64,000 nt of DNA from positions 62,001-126,000 of IMG/VR virus record IMGVR_UViG_3300022745_000020; one strand, 5' to 3'. The notes below the pieces were generated by a model, which saw only the letters and a list, made by a program, of their open reading frames with translations, made no database searches and was not told where the DNA came from. The translations under genes and the position numbers were made by a program. Origin of the DNA: a virus. This document shows positions 25,990 to 36,000 of the stretch, piece after piece (the stretch's first letter is position 1; every line of letters starts with the position of its first letter).

Positions 25990-28092
25990 ATGGCCACCAC
26001 CTCCCCCATCGAGCAAGCCGCTCAGATTCGATTGGCTCAACGCAGCCTGATCAGCCCCAACGGAATGATCACTGATCGCTTATGGATACGTCAGGCGTTT
26101 TTGGTGCCTCCCACCCTAGGCTCCACAGGTGGACCCGCTTCTAGTCTAGACCCAGTGGATCAGGAAAACAGAGGCTACTCCAGTGCATCGTTTAAGTACA
26201 CCGACTCTACTGTGGGTGGGAACTTCTGCATCAATCCACCTCCTCAGTTCACACCCTATGCGGATATCCCTGTTAAGGGGCTGAGTCGTCAAGCAGTGGA
26301 TCAAGGCATCGCCTATTCAGCGGGCTTTACAGGCATGGGCAGGTACTACAGTGAAGCCATCGATGACAACAATCGCATCGTGCACTTGAGTTTTGGGTTT
26401 GTATCGTACAACTCACTGACTCAGTTCTTCACAGGGTTTTACACGCCCTCACTGGCTACGCTGGCTCGCACGGGTAGATCGACCACTGGCTTCATTGATA
26501 TGTTCTTGAAGACAGCTTTTGGTGTGATTAATCTAGCGGTACTGCCTCTGACGATCATCCCTATCTTGTTCATGACCATCGGTAATGCGATTCGGTTTAT
26601 GTTCAAAATACCCGCTAGTAAGTTTTGCTATTTCAAAGAAGGTATGACCTCATACTGGAAGGTGGTGAACAACTTAGTCAACCAGCTAGCGGTCAATCGT
26701 CAGTTGATCACTTATACACAGTCCAGCGTGTTTGAATCGTTCATTGGTGAGAAACCTAAACTCGATAACGCTACAAAGACCATCTTTCATCAAATCTTTC
26801 CAGAGATGGCTGAAGATGGTATCATCGACGTCTATGCCATTGCTAACCGTGCTAAGCGCCTAGAGCAGCGTCACCGCAAGGAGATGTTCAAGCAACTGAG
26901 TGCCTTAGGAGATGAGGGTTGGTACGGTAAGGTCAGGAAAGTCTATAAGGAAAATGCAGGTCTGGAGCAAATCGATGCTCATGAGACCATGCCGTTTTCT
27001 CAAAAGACATTCTGGGAAAAGTTCTTCGCTGGAGCTGAGCTCAGTAAAGGCGATACTGAGGGCATCATCGAGCAGGATCTGCGCACTCGAAAAGACACTG
27101 CCAACGCAGCGACTGCCAGTGGAGGTAAGACACTCGAAGATCTAAAGACTCAGCCCTATGAGCCTAATGTCTCCGACGGATTTTTCGAATACTTCTTGGC
27201 ATCTGCTGCCGACGGCAGTTCTTGGGCATCGTTTCGGGTCGACGACACGGGATCCACCACTGAGACGTTCTCTAACTCTACTTCCCCGTCTTCTCTAGCG
27301 GATAAACTCAACTCCGCTTCTAAGTCTGCACGAGAGACTCACATCAGCTTTGCTGAAGGTAATGTAGACAGTGCGGGGTTTGTCAAAGGTGTACTCGATG
27401 GGGCTGTGAGCATCCTCACCAACACGGCCGATTTGCTACATATCGGGGGGTTGGTGCAGTTTGCTGGTCGTGCATTTGTAGATATCCCTGAGCACTGGAC
27501 AGATCACGCCGCTAGTGTGGGGGAGACTTCTACGTACACCACCACACTCATCAGCCCCTATGGAAACGTAGTTTCGCAGATGATGCACATCTACATCCCG
27601 CTGTGTATGCTCCTAGCTGGAGCACTACCTTTAGCCACCGGTAAGCAGTCGTACACCAGTCCATTCGTGTGTCAGCTCTATGACAGAGGGCGAAGTATCA
27701 CTCGCTTAGGTATGATCACATCACTCACCATCACTCGGGGTACGTCGAATATGGCCTGGGATAGAAACGGCAACGCCATGGCCATCGATGTGTCGTTTAC
27801 GGTGAAGGATCTCTCCTCAGTGGTGAGTCTGCCTATCCATGAAGGCATGAGCATCATGCCCCTAGAAGGCGTCTTCGATAGTGAGAATAAATTCACAGAT
27901 TACATGATGGCGCTATCGGCCACGAGTCTGCCAGACGCTCATGATCGTCTACCCATCCTCAAGAGGCAGATGGATACCAAGATCGCTCAGATCAAACAGA
28001 TCGCATCTCCTGCTATGTGGGGTATGCAGTTTGCGAATATGCTCCCAGGTCAGCTCATGAATATCTTTATGAGTCCGACTGATAAGCGTTGA
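25990..28092 (+). CDS. Tail/baseplate structural protein with hydrophobic segments
   Basis: 700 residues. Two strongly hydrophobic stretches, ~178-205 (VINLAVLPLTIIPILFMTIG) and ~532-552 (IYIPLCMLLAGALPLATG), could be membrane-active or buried helices. Near 585-610, SNMAWDRNGNAMAIDVSFTV looks like the 'DxxGxPxxVxVSLTFxE' closing motif of baseplate and tail-tube-initiator proteins. It lies convergent to the tape-measure gene. A tail-tip or baseplate hub role is likely but not proven. Confidence 0.6.
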   Translation: MATTSPIEQAAQIRLAQRSLISPNGMITDRLWIRQAFLVPPTLGSTGGPASSLDPVDQENRGYSSASFKYTDSTVGGNFCINPPPQFTPYADIPVKGLSRQAVDQGIAYSAGFTGMGRYYSEAIDDNNRIVHLSFGFVSYNSLTQFFTGFYTPSLATLARTGRSTTGFIDMFLKTAFGVINLAVLPLTIIPILFMTIGNAIRFMFKIPASKFCYFKEGMTSYWKVVNNLVNQLAVNRQLITYTQSSVFESFIGEKPKLDNATKTIFHQIFPEMAEDGIIDVYAIANRAKRLEQRHRKEMFKQLSALGDEGWYGKVRKVYKENAGLEQIDAHETMPFSQKTFWEKFFAGAELSKGDTEGIIEQDLRTRKDTANAATASGGKTLEDLKTQPYEPNVSDGFFEYFLASAADGSSWASFRVDDTGSTTETFSNSTSPSSLADKLNSASKSARETHISFAEGNVDSAGFVKGVLDGAVSILTNTADLLHIGGLVQFAGRAFVDIPEHWTDHAASVGETSTYTTTLISPYGNVVSQMMHIYIPLCMLLAGALPLATGKQSYTSPFVCQLYDRGRSITRLGMITSLTITRGTSNMAWDRNGNAMAIDVSFTVKDLSSVVSLPIHEGMSIMPLEGVFDSENKFTDYMMALSATSLPDAHDRLPILKRQMDTKIAQIKQIASPAMWGMQFANMLPGQLMNIFMSPTDKR

Positions 28093-28106
28093 TACAGCAT
28101 AGAGCC

Positions 28107-28143
28107 CACTCACCACCCTAGCGCATTGCCAGGGTGGTGAGTG
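28107..28143. terminator. Bidirectional hairpin between convergent genes
   Basis: 13-bp stem (28107-28119 with 28131-28143), 11-base loop, between genes ending at 28092 (+) and 28153 (-). Confidence 0.7.
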
Positions 28144-28152
28144 AGTATGCTT

Positions 28153-31100
28153 TTATGCTCTGCGTCTCATGGACACAGGAAGATCGGGGATATCATATCG
28201 AGCACTCATTGGCTTGGAGTTACTCCTCACAGCTGGAGTATCATTAGTCAATTCAGTCTCGGGTTTAGCTGAGGGGTCCTTAGCCTGCATAGACTCCACA
28301 GCAGCAGGGATATTGGGTTTATTAGCGATGATGGCCAGTAGTTGCTCCATGCGCTTTTGTACAACCAGACTCTCGCTCAAGATCCCTTCGGTCTTAAACA
28401 TCAGGTTGGCACCTGGGCTGTTATCGACTGCGGGTTCGATGCGAGTGGGCTGGAGATTGCTCATGTCTAAGCCCAGACTAGCGCGAGCAAAGTCTGACTT
28501 TATAGCCGCTCTGGAGGGCTTGGGAGTAGCTGTGGCTACCTCTGTATCCCCCGAGGGGGTTTGAGGCCTTGTAGAGGCCTTTAAAGCCCTCCAAGAGCTA
28601 TCCTGAGATGCATTTTGTACAGCAGAGACTCGCGTGCGCTCGACAGGGACAGTATCACTGCCTAAATCGATCCCAAACGCAGCTGCAGTCTTCCTGAGCT
28701 TAGCATCGATGTAGTCCACCAGAGCCTGTACAGATCTGGGAGATCCATTGTCGTAGAAGATACTTTCATTAGCAGCAGCTGCCTTAGGCAGGATCTGAGC
28801 AGCTGGAGTCTGAGGGGCATTTTGGTACACCTCATACAGGCGCTTGGCTCCAGCCTTACCCAGGAAGTGAGCCATGTAGGCTTTGGTCACATCCTGAGTC
28901 TGACCGTCGCTGTTGGCCTTGATGAGGTGTGCTCCCATGAGAGCGTTAGCACGAGCATCGTAGACTGAAGTGCTCTCGGGCATATAGCCGTATCTAGAGC
29001 CATACTTAGAAACAGTTTCCTCCCAAGTGGCTTGAGTGAAACCGTTGAGTCCGGCAGCACTGCCGAGCTTAGCTCTGGCGTCTGGGTTAAAGCCAGACTC
29101 CATAGCTGCAGTAGCCAGTGCCACCTTAGGGTCCACACCCACCGCCTGAGCAGCTGCGGTGATGGTGTCTTTGACCGATTGCTTATCTCGGCTCTTGGGC
29201 TCAGGGACTTTAGTCAGAGCACCTATGGTGGGTTTTTCTGGCAGAGCACCGAATTGAGCCTTGTTAGGTGCATCGGTAGACGCCACTGCGGGCTTACTCT
29301 CCGCATCAGGCAGAGGAGCAAACTTGGGCTGATTGCTCGCTTGCAGTGGGGCTTTACCTGGCTGAGATACAGGCCCCACGATACCCGTTTGCAGTGTAGG
29401 CTTCTTAGATTGAGTCCCCAGTGGATCGATCTTCTCCAGAGGACCAGAGGCTTTAGCATCGGCATTGATGCCAGATAGTTTCACATTGGGCTGGATGCTG
29501 GCAGCAAGGATCTGGCGAGCAAGCTCTGGATTGCGAGAGCCATCGGTGGCACCCTTTTGAGTGCCTAAGCCCCCACCTCCTCGACCGATGCCTTCTTCTA
29601 TGGCTTTCATCGCCAGCTCAGGCTGCTGCTTATAGCGATCGATATCGAGCTGCACGCCCACTGGCTCGATGTGCCAGGGCTCACCTCCCACAGGTCGAAT
29701 CAGTCCATACTTGCGCAGCAGCCCCAGATCATCCATCTCATCGAGGGCTTTAGAGTCAGCATCCAGCGCTAAGCCGTAGCCATGTAGACTCTGACCAGGA
29801 ACAGCAGCTTTAGTGCCAAACTTCTGCCGCATAGCGACTTGGTCTTCATAGCTGCGATAGGCATCGGTGACGGTGATGCGCTTACCAGTGAGTTGGTAGT
29901 ATTCCTCCACAGCGCCGAAGAAGCTCTTCATGAGTGCTGGGTTGACCTGATCCATCTTGAGCTTGCCATCCTGGCGGATAAGGCTATAGCCATTGCGACC
30001 ATCCAAGAGTGGCCCATCGGCAAACTTCAAGCCACTGGGATTGACCTTGGAGTCAATTACACTCACACTGCTGGTGGCAGTGGGGGGCTTTTCCACATCC
30101 AAGGAGAAGTTGGTCTTAGGCAGCTCAGGTGCTGCCTTGGTCAACGTATCTTGCTGCTGCTTTTGAGCATCGGCTACGAGCTGTATACCACGCTGCTCAC
30201 GAGTGGGCTTGGTGGTATCTGCAGCAGCCTTATTAGGCTTAGACTTGATCTCATCGAGCTTATACTTGAGTCGGATGTCTTGGATGACAGCCTTCACATC
30301 TGTCGATGAGCAGGCCTTATACGCTGCGTCATGCAGCGGTAATACCCCGTAGCCGTAAGGGCCATCCATGTAGGAGGCTAAGCTCATATACGACTGCAGA
30401 TCTGCACCCTCCAGAGAGCTGATCGAATCGATATCGAATTTCCCAGTGACTTGCTTGACAGCCAGAGCGTGTGTCAAAAACACAGGCTTGAACCTGGCAC
30501 GATACCACATGGTGAAGCGATTGACATCTTCTTTGCTCTGACTGTCGAGATCGAAGATGGACATGATGTCCTTGAGATTGACCTTACTCTCAATGATATC
30601 AGGGCCTTGATTGGTAAACTGCACCCGATCTTGTAAGATGCGCTCGAACTTCACCACCTTGACATAATTGACTTCATCATCGGGATGAAAACCATACTGC
30701 ACCAGGCGCAGCTTGTCGATATCGCCGAGCTTGTCTTTGTAGTGACGATAGACTTTCCATGCCCCATAGCCCACAGCAGCAGCCACAGCCGCACCGATGA
30801 CCACAGGAGAGCCCAGGAAGGCCCCTAGCGCAGTACCCAGTGTAGCCAGACCAGTGCCAGCTGCAGCCATCAAACCGCCTCCAGTGGCTGCTGCAGTAGC
30901 AGCACCACCAGCCGCAGCTGTGGTGGCACTGGCAGCGCCTACAGCAGTGGCAGTACCTGCTGCTGCAGTCGCACCAGTCGTCGCTGCTGCAGCAGTAGCA
31001 GCAGCTCCCCCTAGACCCAGAGCACCGGCTCCCCAGCCCATGAGTTTACCGATACTGCCTTTGCCCAGAGACAGCAGATTCTTGATACCATCGATGAGAT

Positions 31101-34100
31101 CGCTGAGCTTACCCAGCAATCCACCAGAGTCTTTATCTGTAGAGTCTTTCTTCTGGAGTTTACTCTGTACAGACTCTTTGGCTTTCTCGATCTCCTTAGC
31201 ATCTTCTTGATGCTGCGCAGCCGATTGCTTTTGATTGCGCTTGAAGATAGACTTCAGACTCTTCAATGGAGAGACTCCTGAGGACTTAGAGCCATCTGTA
31301 GATTTATCAGCAGTGGGCGTCTCCCCACTCGATCCATCTGTAGCAGGCAGTCGATCATCCAAGATATCACGGATCTCCTCGAGTACGGACAGAGACTTTT
31401 TAGAGGTGATGGCATCGCTGCCACCGAAGAGTCCGCCGATACCCCCAGTGAGTAGATTACCCACTGCGCCCAGTCCCTTCATGCCGGCTGTGGCGATTTT
31501 CTTAGTGGCCTCCCAGCCCAGCTTCATGCCCTTGTATGCGAGTTTGCCAGCACCCATGACCAGGGACTTAGCTGCATTAAAGACCTTACCCAGGCGAGTG
31601 CGCACGGGCCGGCCCTTGTTATCGTACAGCCCTTTTTGGAGCATCTCGAGCGTGACGACTTCATTACCATCCCCATCGAGCACAGGTCCATCGATATCGG
31701 AGTAGGAGCGAATAGCCTTGCCCGTACTCTTAGATGTATAATAGCCCTTGACCATGAGGTTGGCCAGCAGTACAGGATCTTTTACACCTGGGCTGTATAG
31801 ATCCACAGGCCTGCCTAGGAAGTTGTATCCTGCTTTGAGTGCACTGCCTATGAACGATCGAGCAGACTTGAGGATGGTCATCTCCAGATTCCACATGGCA
31901 GACACGCCACCTGTGGCTAGCCAGCCCAGGCCCTTGACGATCTTCTTGGGGACGTAAGCCAAACCCCTGCCCACCAGTGAGGTGAGCCTGACCATGATCC
32001 CACGAGGATCTGGACACACCAGTTGATCGAGCTCCTCATCCTTGATGAGGATATTCCCACTCTCATCGGTGATGGCTTGATTGATGTCTTTATGGGACTT
32101 CAGCACATCCTTGCTGTGTAGACGACGATACTTACCCGCATCGATTTGTACTCCATACAGGCGAGGTTTATTCTCCCCCTTGACATACACATCACGAGTT
32201 TGTTCTTTAAACTTACCCGGGATACTTGCAGCGGCTTTGGCTACATCCCACATCCCACTGGCGATCTTCCCACTGAGCTTGGCACTACCCATGAAGAGTC
32301 TACCTGTACCACTGATCAGTCCGGATACCCCACCGATGGCTTTATCCTTAGCCCAAATGAGAGAGCGGTTAGTCATACTCAGCTTGGGTTTACCACCCAA
32401 GCCAGCGATAGCCACGTGCTCGACTCGATCGAGGATCTTATTCAAAGTCTCATTGATTCGATCGAGTTGCTGAGGGACACCTTCTCCAGGCAGAGCAGTC
32501 TGAGCCGATACTGTAGCACCTGCCTTATCTGAAGCGGAGAATTTAGATTTCAATGTATCCCAGCTGGGGATATTGACTTGCCTGATGCGCTCAGCTGCAG
32601 CGGTGAAAGCCGCAGTGGCTTTCTCCACCATGGTCTCTACAGACTGAGGATCGATCTTGAGCTTGTCTTTGAGTGTGGACAGTGATGGCCGATCGATGTG
32701 CTCAGGGGGTGGCTCGACTGTCTTAGCCTCGATGTCTTGCGCTTGAGAGTTGTCATACTTAGATGTATACCCCGAGCGCTGACCCCGATCCATGATGACA
32801 CTAAGCCTATCGTCAGGGGCTCTGACCACAGGCAATAGGGATCTGCGAGATCCATCTGGATTGAGCAGCTGCACACCGCCGTCTCCGATGGGCATGATGG
32901 CTTCTTTGCCATCTTCCCCAGCTACTGCTTCTTGCACACCTTTCTTGCCAAAGAGCTTGAACTTGGTGGCCTTACTCAAGATTTTGTTGATGAACACGCC
33001 ACCTTTGGCGAACTTCTTAGTGGCTGGATCGTCTTGCTGGCCTAAGCCCGATGCAGGCTGCTCACTGCCCTTGTCGACATTGGGCACAGATTGCTCTTGC
33101 TTGATGTCTTCGGCTTGCGATGCGGCAGTCGGAGGCGTTTTGGTTTGACTGTCCTCATCCTTTTTCTCACCAGCCTCTTTGATCTCTTTCCAAGATTCAA
33201 GAAGTCCTTCCTTGATTTTGATCATGCGCTGCATGACTGCGACTCGGATCTTCTCTGGCAGTGCAGCGAGCTCCTTGAGTAAGAGCTCATAGTCGATCTC
33301 GCCGTCGACCGTGCAGCGCTCGAGCATAGACTCAGCTTGAGCATTGACATTCTTGATCTTAGAAGTTACTGTCTCAGTGGCTTGTTTGCCAGCATCGACT
33401 AATGCACTCAGATGGACATTGCCAGAGACTTCCTTGCTGATGGCTTTGGAGACCTCGTCGAGTTTGGCTTTAGCAGCCTGACCTGATTTACTCTTAGAGG
33501 CATCTTCCATAGCAGCTTTGAGGATATCGGAGGGCTTACCTTCCGAGCCCTCATCCAGGGTCTTTTCCAGACCGGTAGCTCCCATGGACTTGGCCATCTT
33601 GCGAGCTTGAGCAAAAGCTCCCTTCTTGGCTTTCTTGCCACGAGCTCTGAGATTTTCTTTAGTCTGCTCGTATTTGGCTTTGGCCTTCTGGACGGTCTCA
33701 GACTCACTCATGGCTTTCTTGAGCTCTTCGGCCATGGTGGGCCGCTTGGGCTCAGCCTTCTGAGCCGATGGAGTCATCTTCAGATAGTGCTCGAGCATGG
33801 CTTTGGTGTCGACTCGTCGACTCAATCCCCCCTCGTAGCCATCTTCTTGCGAAGATACGATCCCATGCTCTCTGAGCAAATCGCTGTGACCTTGATCTGC
33901 CAGTCGTTGGATATTGGTGGTGGTATCCCCCAAGTCACTGGTTAGGTTTCTGTGGATATTTCGCAGATTCATCTGCTTTTGTATAGGGACTTTTTCGAAG
34001 AACTCTCGCATGACGCGAGCGGCTTCTTCTGCACCAGCCTTGATCTCATAGCGGTTAACGTCACCCAAGGTCTGCTCATCGGCATACTCTTTGCTCGACG

Positions 34101-35745
34101 ATGCCATGCGGTGCTTGAGAGCTTCTTTGGCTTCATCGGAGAGTTTGTAGCCATCTTTTTCTAAGTTGGTGATGATCTCATTTAACTTAGAGTGTAAGGC
34201 ATTGGCTTTGTTTTGATCGTACACTCTAGACAGTACGCGCTTACTCATCTCCTTCTTAGCGATAAACTCAGAGCGCTGCATATCAAACACAGTCAGACCT
34301 GTGGAGGTGTCGCCTGTGCGAGTGATCTGGAGCTCTTGCAAGATACGGGCTAAGTATCCTGGCATGATTTCGGTGAGAGACTTCTCCGTGCGAGAGACTT
34401 CACCATCGGGGCCCGATGAGAACGCAGAGCCTGGAGTGGCACTGCTGTCAGCGATTTCGTGAGCGCTGTCTTGAGAAGGCATCATCTCTGCTAAGAAACG
34501 CTTGAGATGATTAGTGATACCACCTTCGTAGTTGCCGATGTTATTGTCTCGAAATCTTGAGGCTAGGGCCCCTGCGTTTTGAACCAGGTTAGCTCCTTTT
34601 AGACCCAAGCGCACGAAGCTCTTATTCGTAGCGAGTTTATTGTCCACCAGGGACTTAGCAGCTTGCCCAGCCAGGCCTTGGGAGACGGTAGTGCCCAGCT
34701 GATCACCAGCCATGCCCGCTACCGTCATGCCCGCACTGCTCATCATCTCTTTGGTGTCTTGGAGCTGAGTGGCCATATCGGCCAAAGAGCTCATCGCATC
34801 CTTGGCTTTACCTTTGAGCTTATTGCCCACTTCAGCGACTGCTCTAGATAGGTACTGACCGCTGTGGCCGAATAGGCCATTGCCGATCAAGCTGGCCATG
34901 CGGCGCTTATTATACTCCAGCAAGAATTCACTGGTTTGAAACTTGACGTAGTCAGGCAAGCCCGTGTTCTTTTGGATAGCAGGCAGCACCTGTGAGTGCA
35001 GATCGAATGTAGCCTGAGCGATCTTGACGATGTCTTGGATACCGAAGAGTTGTCGGTAGGAGACTTCCAAAGACTTCTTTTGAAACTCCAGATTGATCGT
35101 GCGATTGTACTGATCGAGTCTGGCCATGGAAGCTGCTGCATCACTGAGCACACCCATCGTGTCTCGGTGTTTGCGCATATCCAGGCCCTGAGCTACCGCG
35201 TCTTGAGTGCTCTGGCGATCGTGATTGGCCTGCTCTTGTTGCAGCTGGGCTTGGAAGATGCCCGTGAGTGTGCTGCCTAGAAACTCTTCTCTTTGATTGT
35301 CTTGGTTACCAGAAGCAGCTACTCGATCCTCATATTCCTCGTCTTTTCTCCACTGACCGAGTCGCTCTTGGATGCTCTTGGGGATATACCAAGCATCCTC
35401 GGGGATGGTCTTGGACAGAGCCTTTTTGATGAGCTTGACCTCGGGCTTGATCTCTCGCAGAGTCTGCTCATACGTCGAGGAGATACGCCCAGCCAGATTG
35501 CTGGTGAAATCGATGGTCTGACCATATCCAGGAGGCAGTATCTCCTTCATGGTCTCTTTGATGAAAGCCCCGTCACGAGGCCCAGTCTTTATCCCCTCGA
35601 TGACACCTTCTTTGAAGTCGGTGACGGGAGAGCGATCTTTCTTAGGGGCATCGAAATCGAAATCCAATTCCCCCATATCCAGTTCATCATCGAAATCAAA
35701 CCCGTCGTTGATTTTCTCTTTCTTGATCTTATTTGGCTTGGTCAT
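28153..35745 (-). CDS. Giant tape-measure protein with M15 peptidase and lytic transglycosylase domains
   Basis: 2530 residues from the ATG at 35745 (AAGGAG six bases upstream; a GTG lies three bases earlier). Acidic N-terminus, then long coiled coils. At ~913-960 is a KGGVF...GEDGKEAIMPIGDGG block typical of tape-measure proteins. A Gly/Ala-rich hydrophobic region at ~1570-1665 looks membrane-inserting. At ~1930-2030 lies a VanY-type M15 peptidase (SLHGYGLALD with His1988 and Asp1995; EPWHIE with His2025). At ~2190-2300 is a soluble lytic transglycosylase (AMESGFNP with catalytic Glu2216). It should set tail length and open the peptidoglycan on DNA entry. phiKZ has a comparable giant (gp181) beside its polymerase genes. 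Confidence 0.85.
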   Translation of the reverse strand: MTKPNKIKKEKINDGFDFDDELDMGELDFDFDAPKKDRSPVTDFKEGVIEGIKTGPRDGAFIKETMKEILPPGYGQTIDFTSNLAGRISSTYEQTLREIKPEVKLIKKALSKTIPEDAWYIPKSIQERLGQWRKDEEYEDRVAASGNQDNQREEFLGSTLTGIFQAQLQQEQANHDRQSTQDAVAQGLDMRKHRDTMGVLSDAAASMARLDQYNRTINLEFQKKSLEVSYRQLFGIQDIVKIAQATFDLHSQVLPAIQKNTGLPDYVKFQTSEFLLEYNKRRMASLIGNGLFGHSGQYLSRAVAEVGNKLKGKAKDAMSSLADMATQLQDTKEMMSSAGMTVAGMAGDQLGTTVSQGLAGQAAKSLVDNKLATNKSFVRLGLKGANLVQNAGALASRFRDNNIGNYEGGITNHLKRFLAEMMPSQDSAHEIADSSATPGSAFSSGPDGEVSRTEKSLTEIMPGYLARILQELQITRTGDTSTGLTVFDMQRSEFIAKKEMSKRVLSRVYDQNKANALHSKLNEIITNLEKDGYKLSDEAKEALKHRMASSSKEYADEQTLGDVNRYEIKAGAEEAARVMREFFEKVPIQKQMNLRNIHRNLTSDLGDTTTNIQRLADQGHSDLLREHGIVSSQEDGYEGGLSRRVDTKAMLEHYLKMTPSAQKAEPKRPTMAEELKKAMSESETVQKAKAKYEQTKENLRARGKKAKKGAFAQARKMAKSMGATGLEKTLDEGSEGKPSDILKAAMEDASKSKSGQAAKAKLDEVSKAISKEVSGNVHLSALVDAGKQATETVTSKIKNVNAQAESMLERCTVDGEIDYELLLKELAALPEKIRVAVMQRMIKIKEGLLESWKEIKEAGEKKDEDSQTKTPPTAASQAEDIKQEQSVPNVDKGSEQPASGLGQQDDPATKKFAKGGVFINKILSKATKFKLFGKKGVQEAVAGEDGKEAIMPIGDGGVQLLNPDGSRRSLLPVVRAPDDRLSVIMDRGQRSGYTSKYDNSQAQDIEAKTVEPPPEHIDRPSLSTLKDKLKIDPQSVETMVEKATAAFTAAAERIRQVNIPSWDTLKSKFSASDKAGATVSAQTALPGEGVPQQLDRINETLNKILDRVEHVAIAGLGGKPKLSMTNRSLIWAKDKAIGGVSGLISGTGRLFMGSAKLSGKIASGMWDVAKAAASIPGKFKEQTRDVYVKGENKPRLYGVQIDAGKYRRLHSKDVLKSHKDINQAITDESGNILIKDEELDQLVCPDPRGIMVRLTSLVGRGLAYVPKKIVKGLGWLATGGVSAMWNLEMTILKSARSFIGSALKAGYNFLGRPVDLYSPGVKDPVLLANLMVKGYYTSKSTGKAIRSYSDIDGPVLDGDGNEVVTLEMLQKGLYDNKGRPVRTRLGKVFNAAKSLVMGAGKLAYKGMKLGWEATKKIATAGMKGLGAVGNLLTGGIGGLFGGSDAITSKKSLSVLEEIRDILDDRLPATDGSSGETPTADKSTDGSKSSGVSPLKSLKSIFKRNQKQSAAQHQEDAKEIEKAKESVQSKLQKKDSTDKDSGGLLGKLSDLIDGIKNLLSLGKGSIGKLMGWGAGALGLGGAAATAAAATTGATAAAGTATAVGAASATTAAAGGAATAAATGGGLMAAAGTGLATLGTALGAFLGSPVVIGAAVAAAVGYGAWKVYRHYKDKLGDIDKLRLVQYGFHPDDEVNYVKVVKFERILQDRVQFTNQGPDIIESKVNLKDIMSIFDLDSQSKEDVNRFTMWYRARFKPVFLTHALAVKQVTGKFDIDSISSLEGADLQSYMSLASYMDGPYGYGVLPLHDAAYKACSSTDVKAVIQDIRLKYKLDEIKSKPNKAAADTTKPTREQRGIQLVADAQKQQQDTLTKAAPELPKTNFSLDVEKPPTATSSVSVIDSKVNPSGLKFADGPLLDGRNGYSLIRQDGKLKMDQVNPALMKSFFGAVEEYYQLTGKRITVTDAYRSYEDQVAMRQKFGTKAAVPGQSLHGYGLALDADSKALDEMDDLGLLRKYGLIRPVGGEPWHIEPVGVQLDIDRYKQQPELAMKAIEEGIGRGGGGLGTQKGATDGSRNPELARQILAASIQPNVKLSGINADAKASGPLEKIDPLGTQSKKPTLQTGIVGPVSQPGKAPLQASNQPKFAPLPDAESKPAVASTDAPNKAQFGALPEKPTIGALTKVPEPKSRDKQSVKDTITAAAQAVGVDPKVALATAAMESGFNPDARAKLGSAAGLNGFTQATWEETVSKYGSRYGYMPESTSVYDARANALMGAHLIKANSDGQTQDVTKAYMAHFLGKAGAKRLYEVYQNAPQTPAAQILPKAAAANESIFYDNGSPRSVQALVDYIDAKLRKTAAAFGIDLGSDTVPVERTRVSAVQNASQDSSWRALKASTRPQTPSGDTEVATATPKPSRAAIKSDFARASLGLDMSNLQPTRIEPAVDNSPGANLMFKTEGILSESLVVQKRMEQLLAIIANKPNIPAAVESMQAKDPSAKPETELTNDTPAVRSNSKPMSARYDIPDLPVSMRRRA

Positions 35746-36000
35746 CACTTGCTCCTTACGTTTGGAGGGGTGTATGCGTATGGTCTATATAGGTAGAGTA
35801 TACCCATACACCTTAGAGTGTGCTCTGCGCTCCCATAGGGGGCTCTATAAAGCTCACTCGATGGACATGCATTGAATAATGACAGATACGGGCCATGAGG
35901 TGTGAGCTCTGAGCGAGAGATGAGCCTGTATTTTTGTCTGTGGTTTTACTTTGAATCATTTTTTCTTCTACTTCCCCCTTTGCAGCAGGAGAGTCTATTC

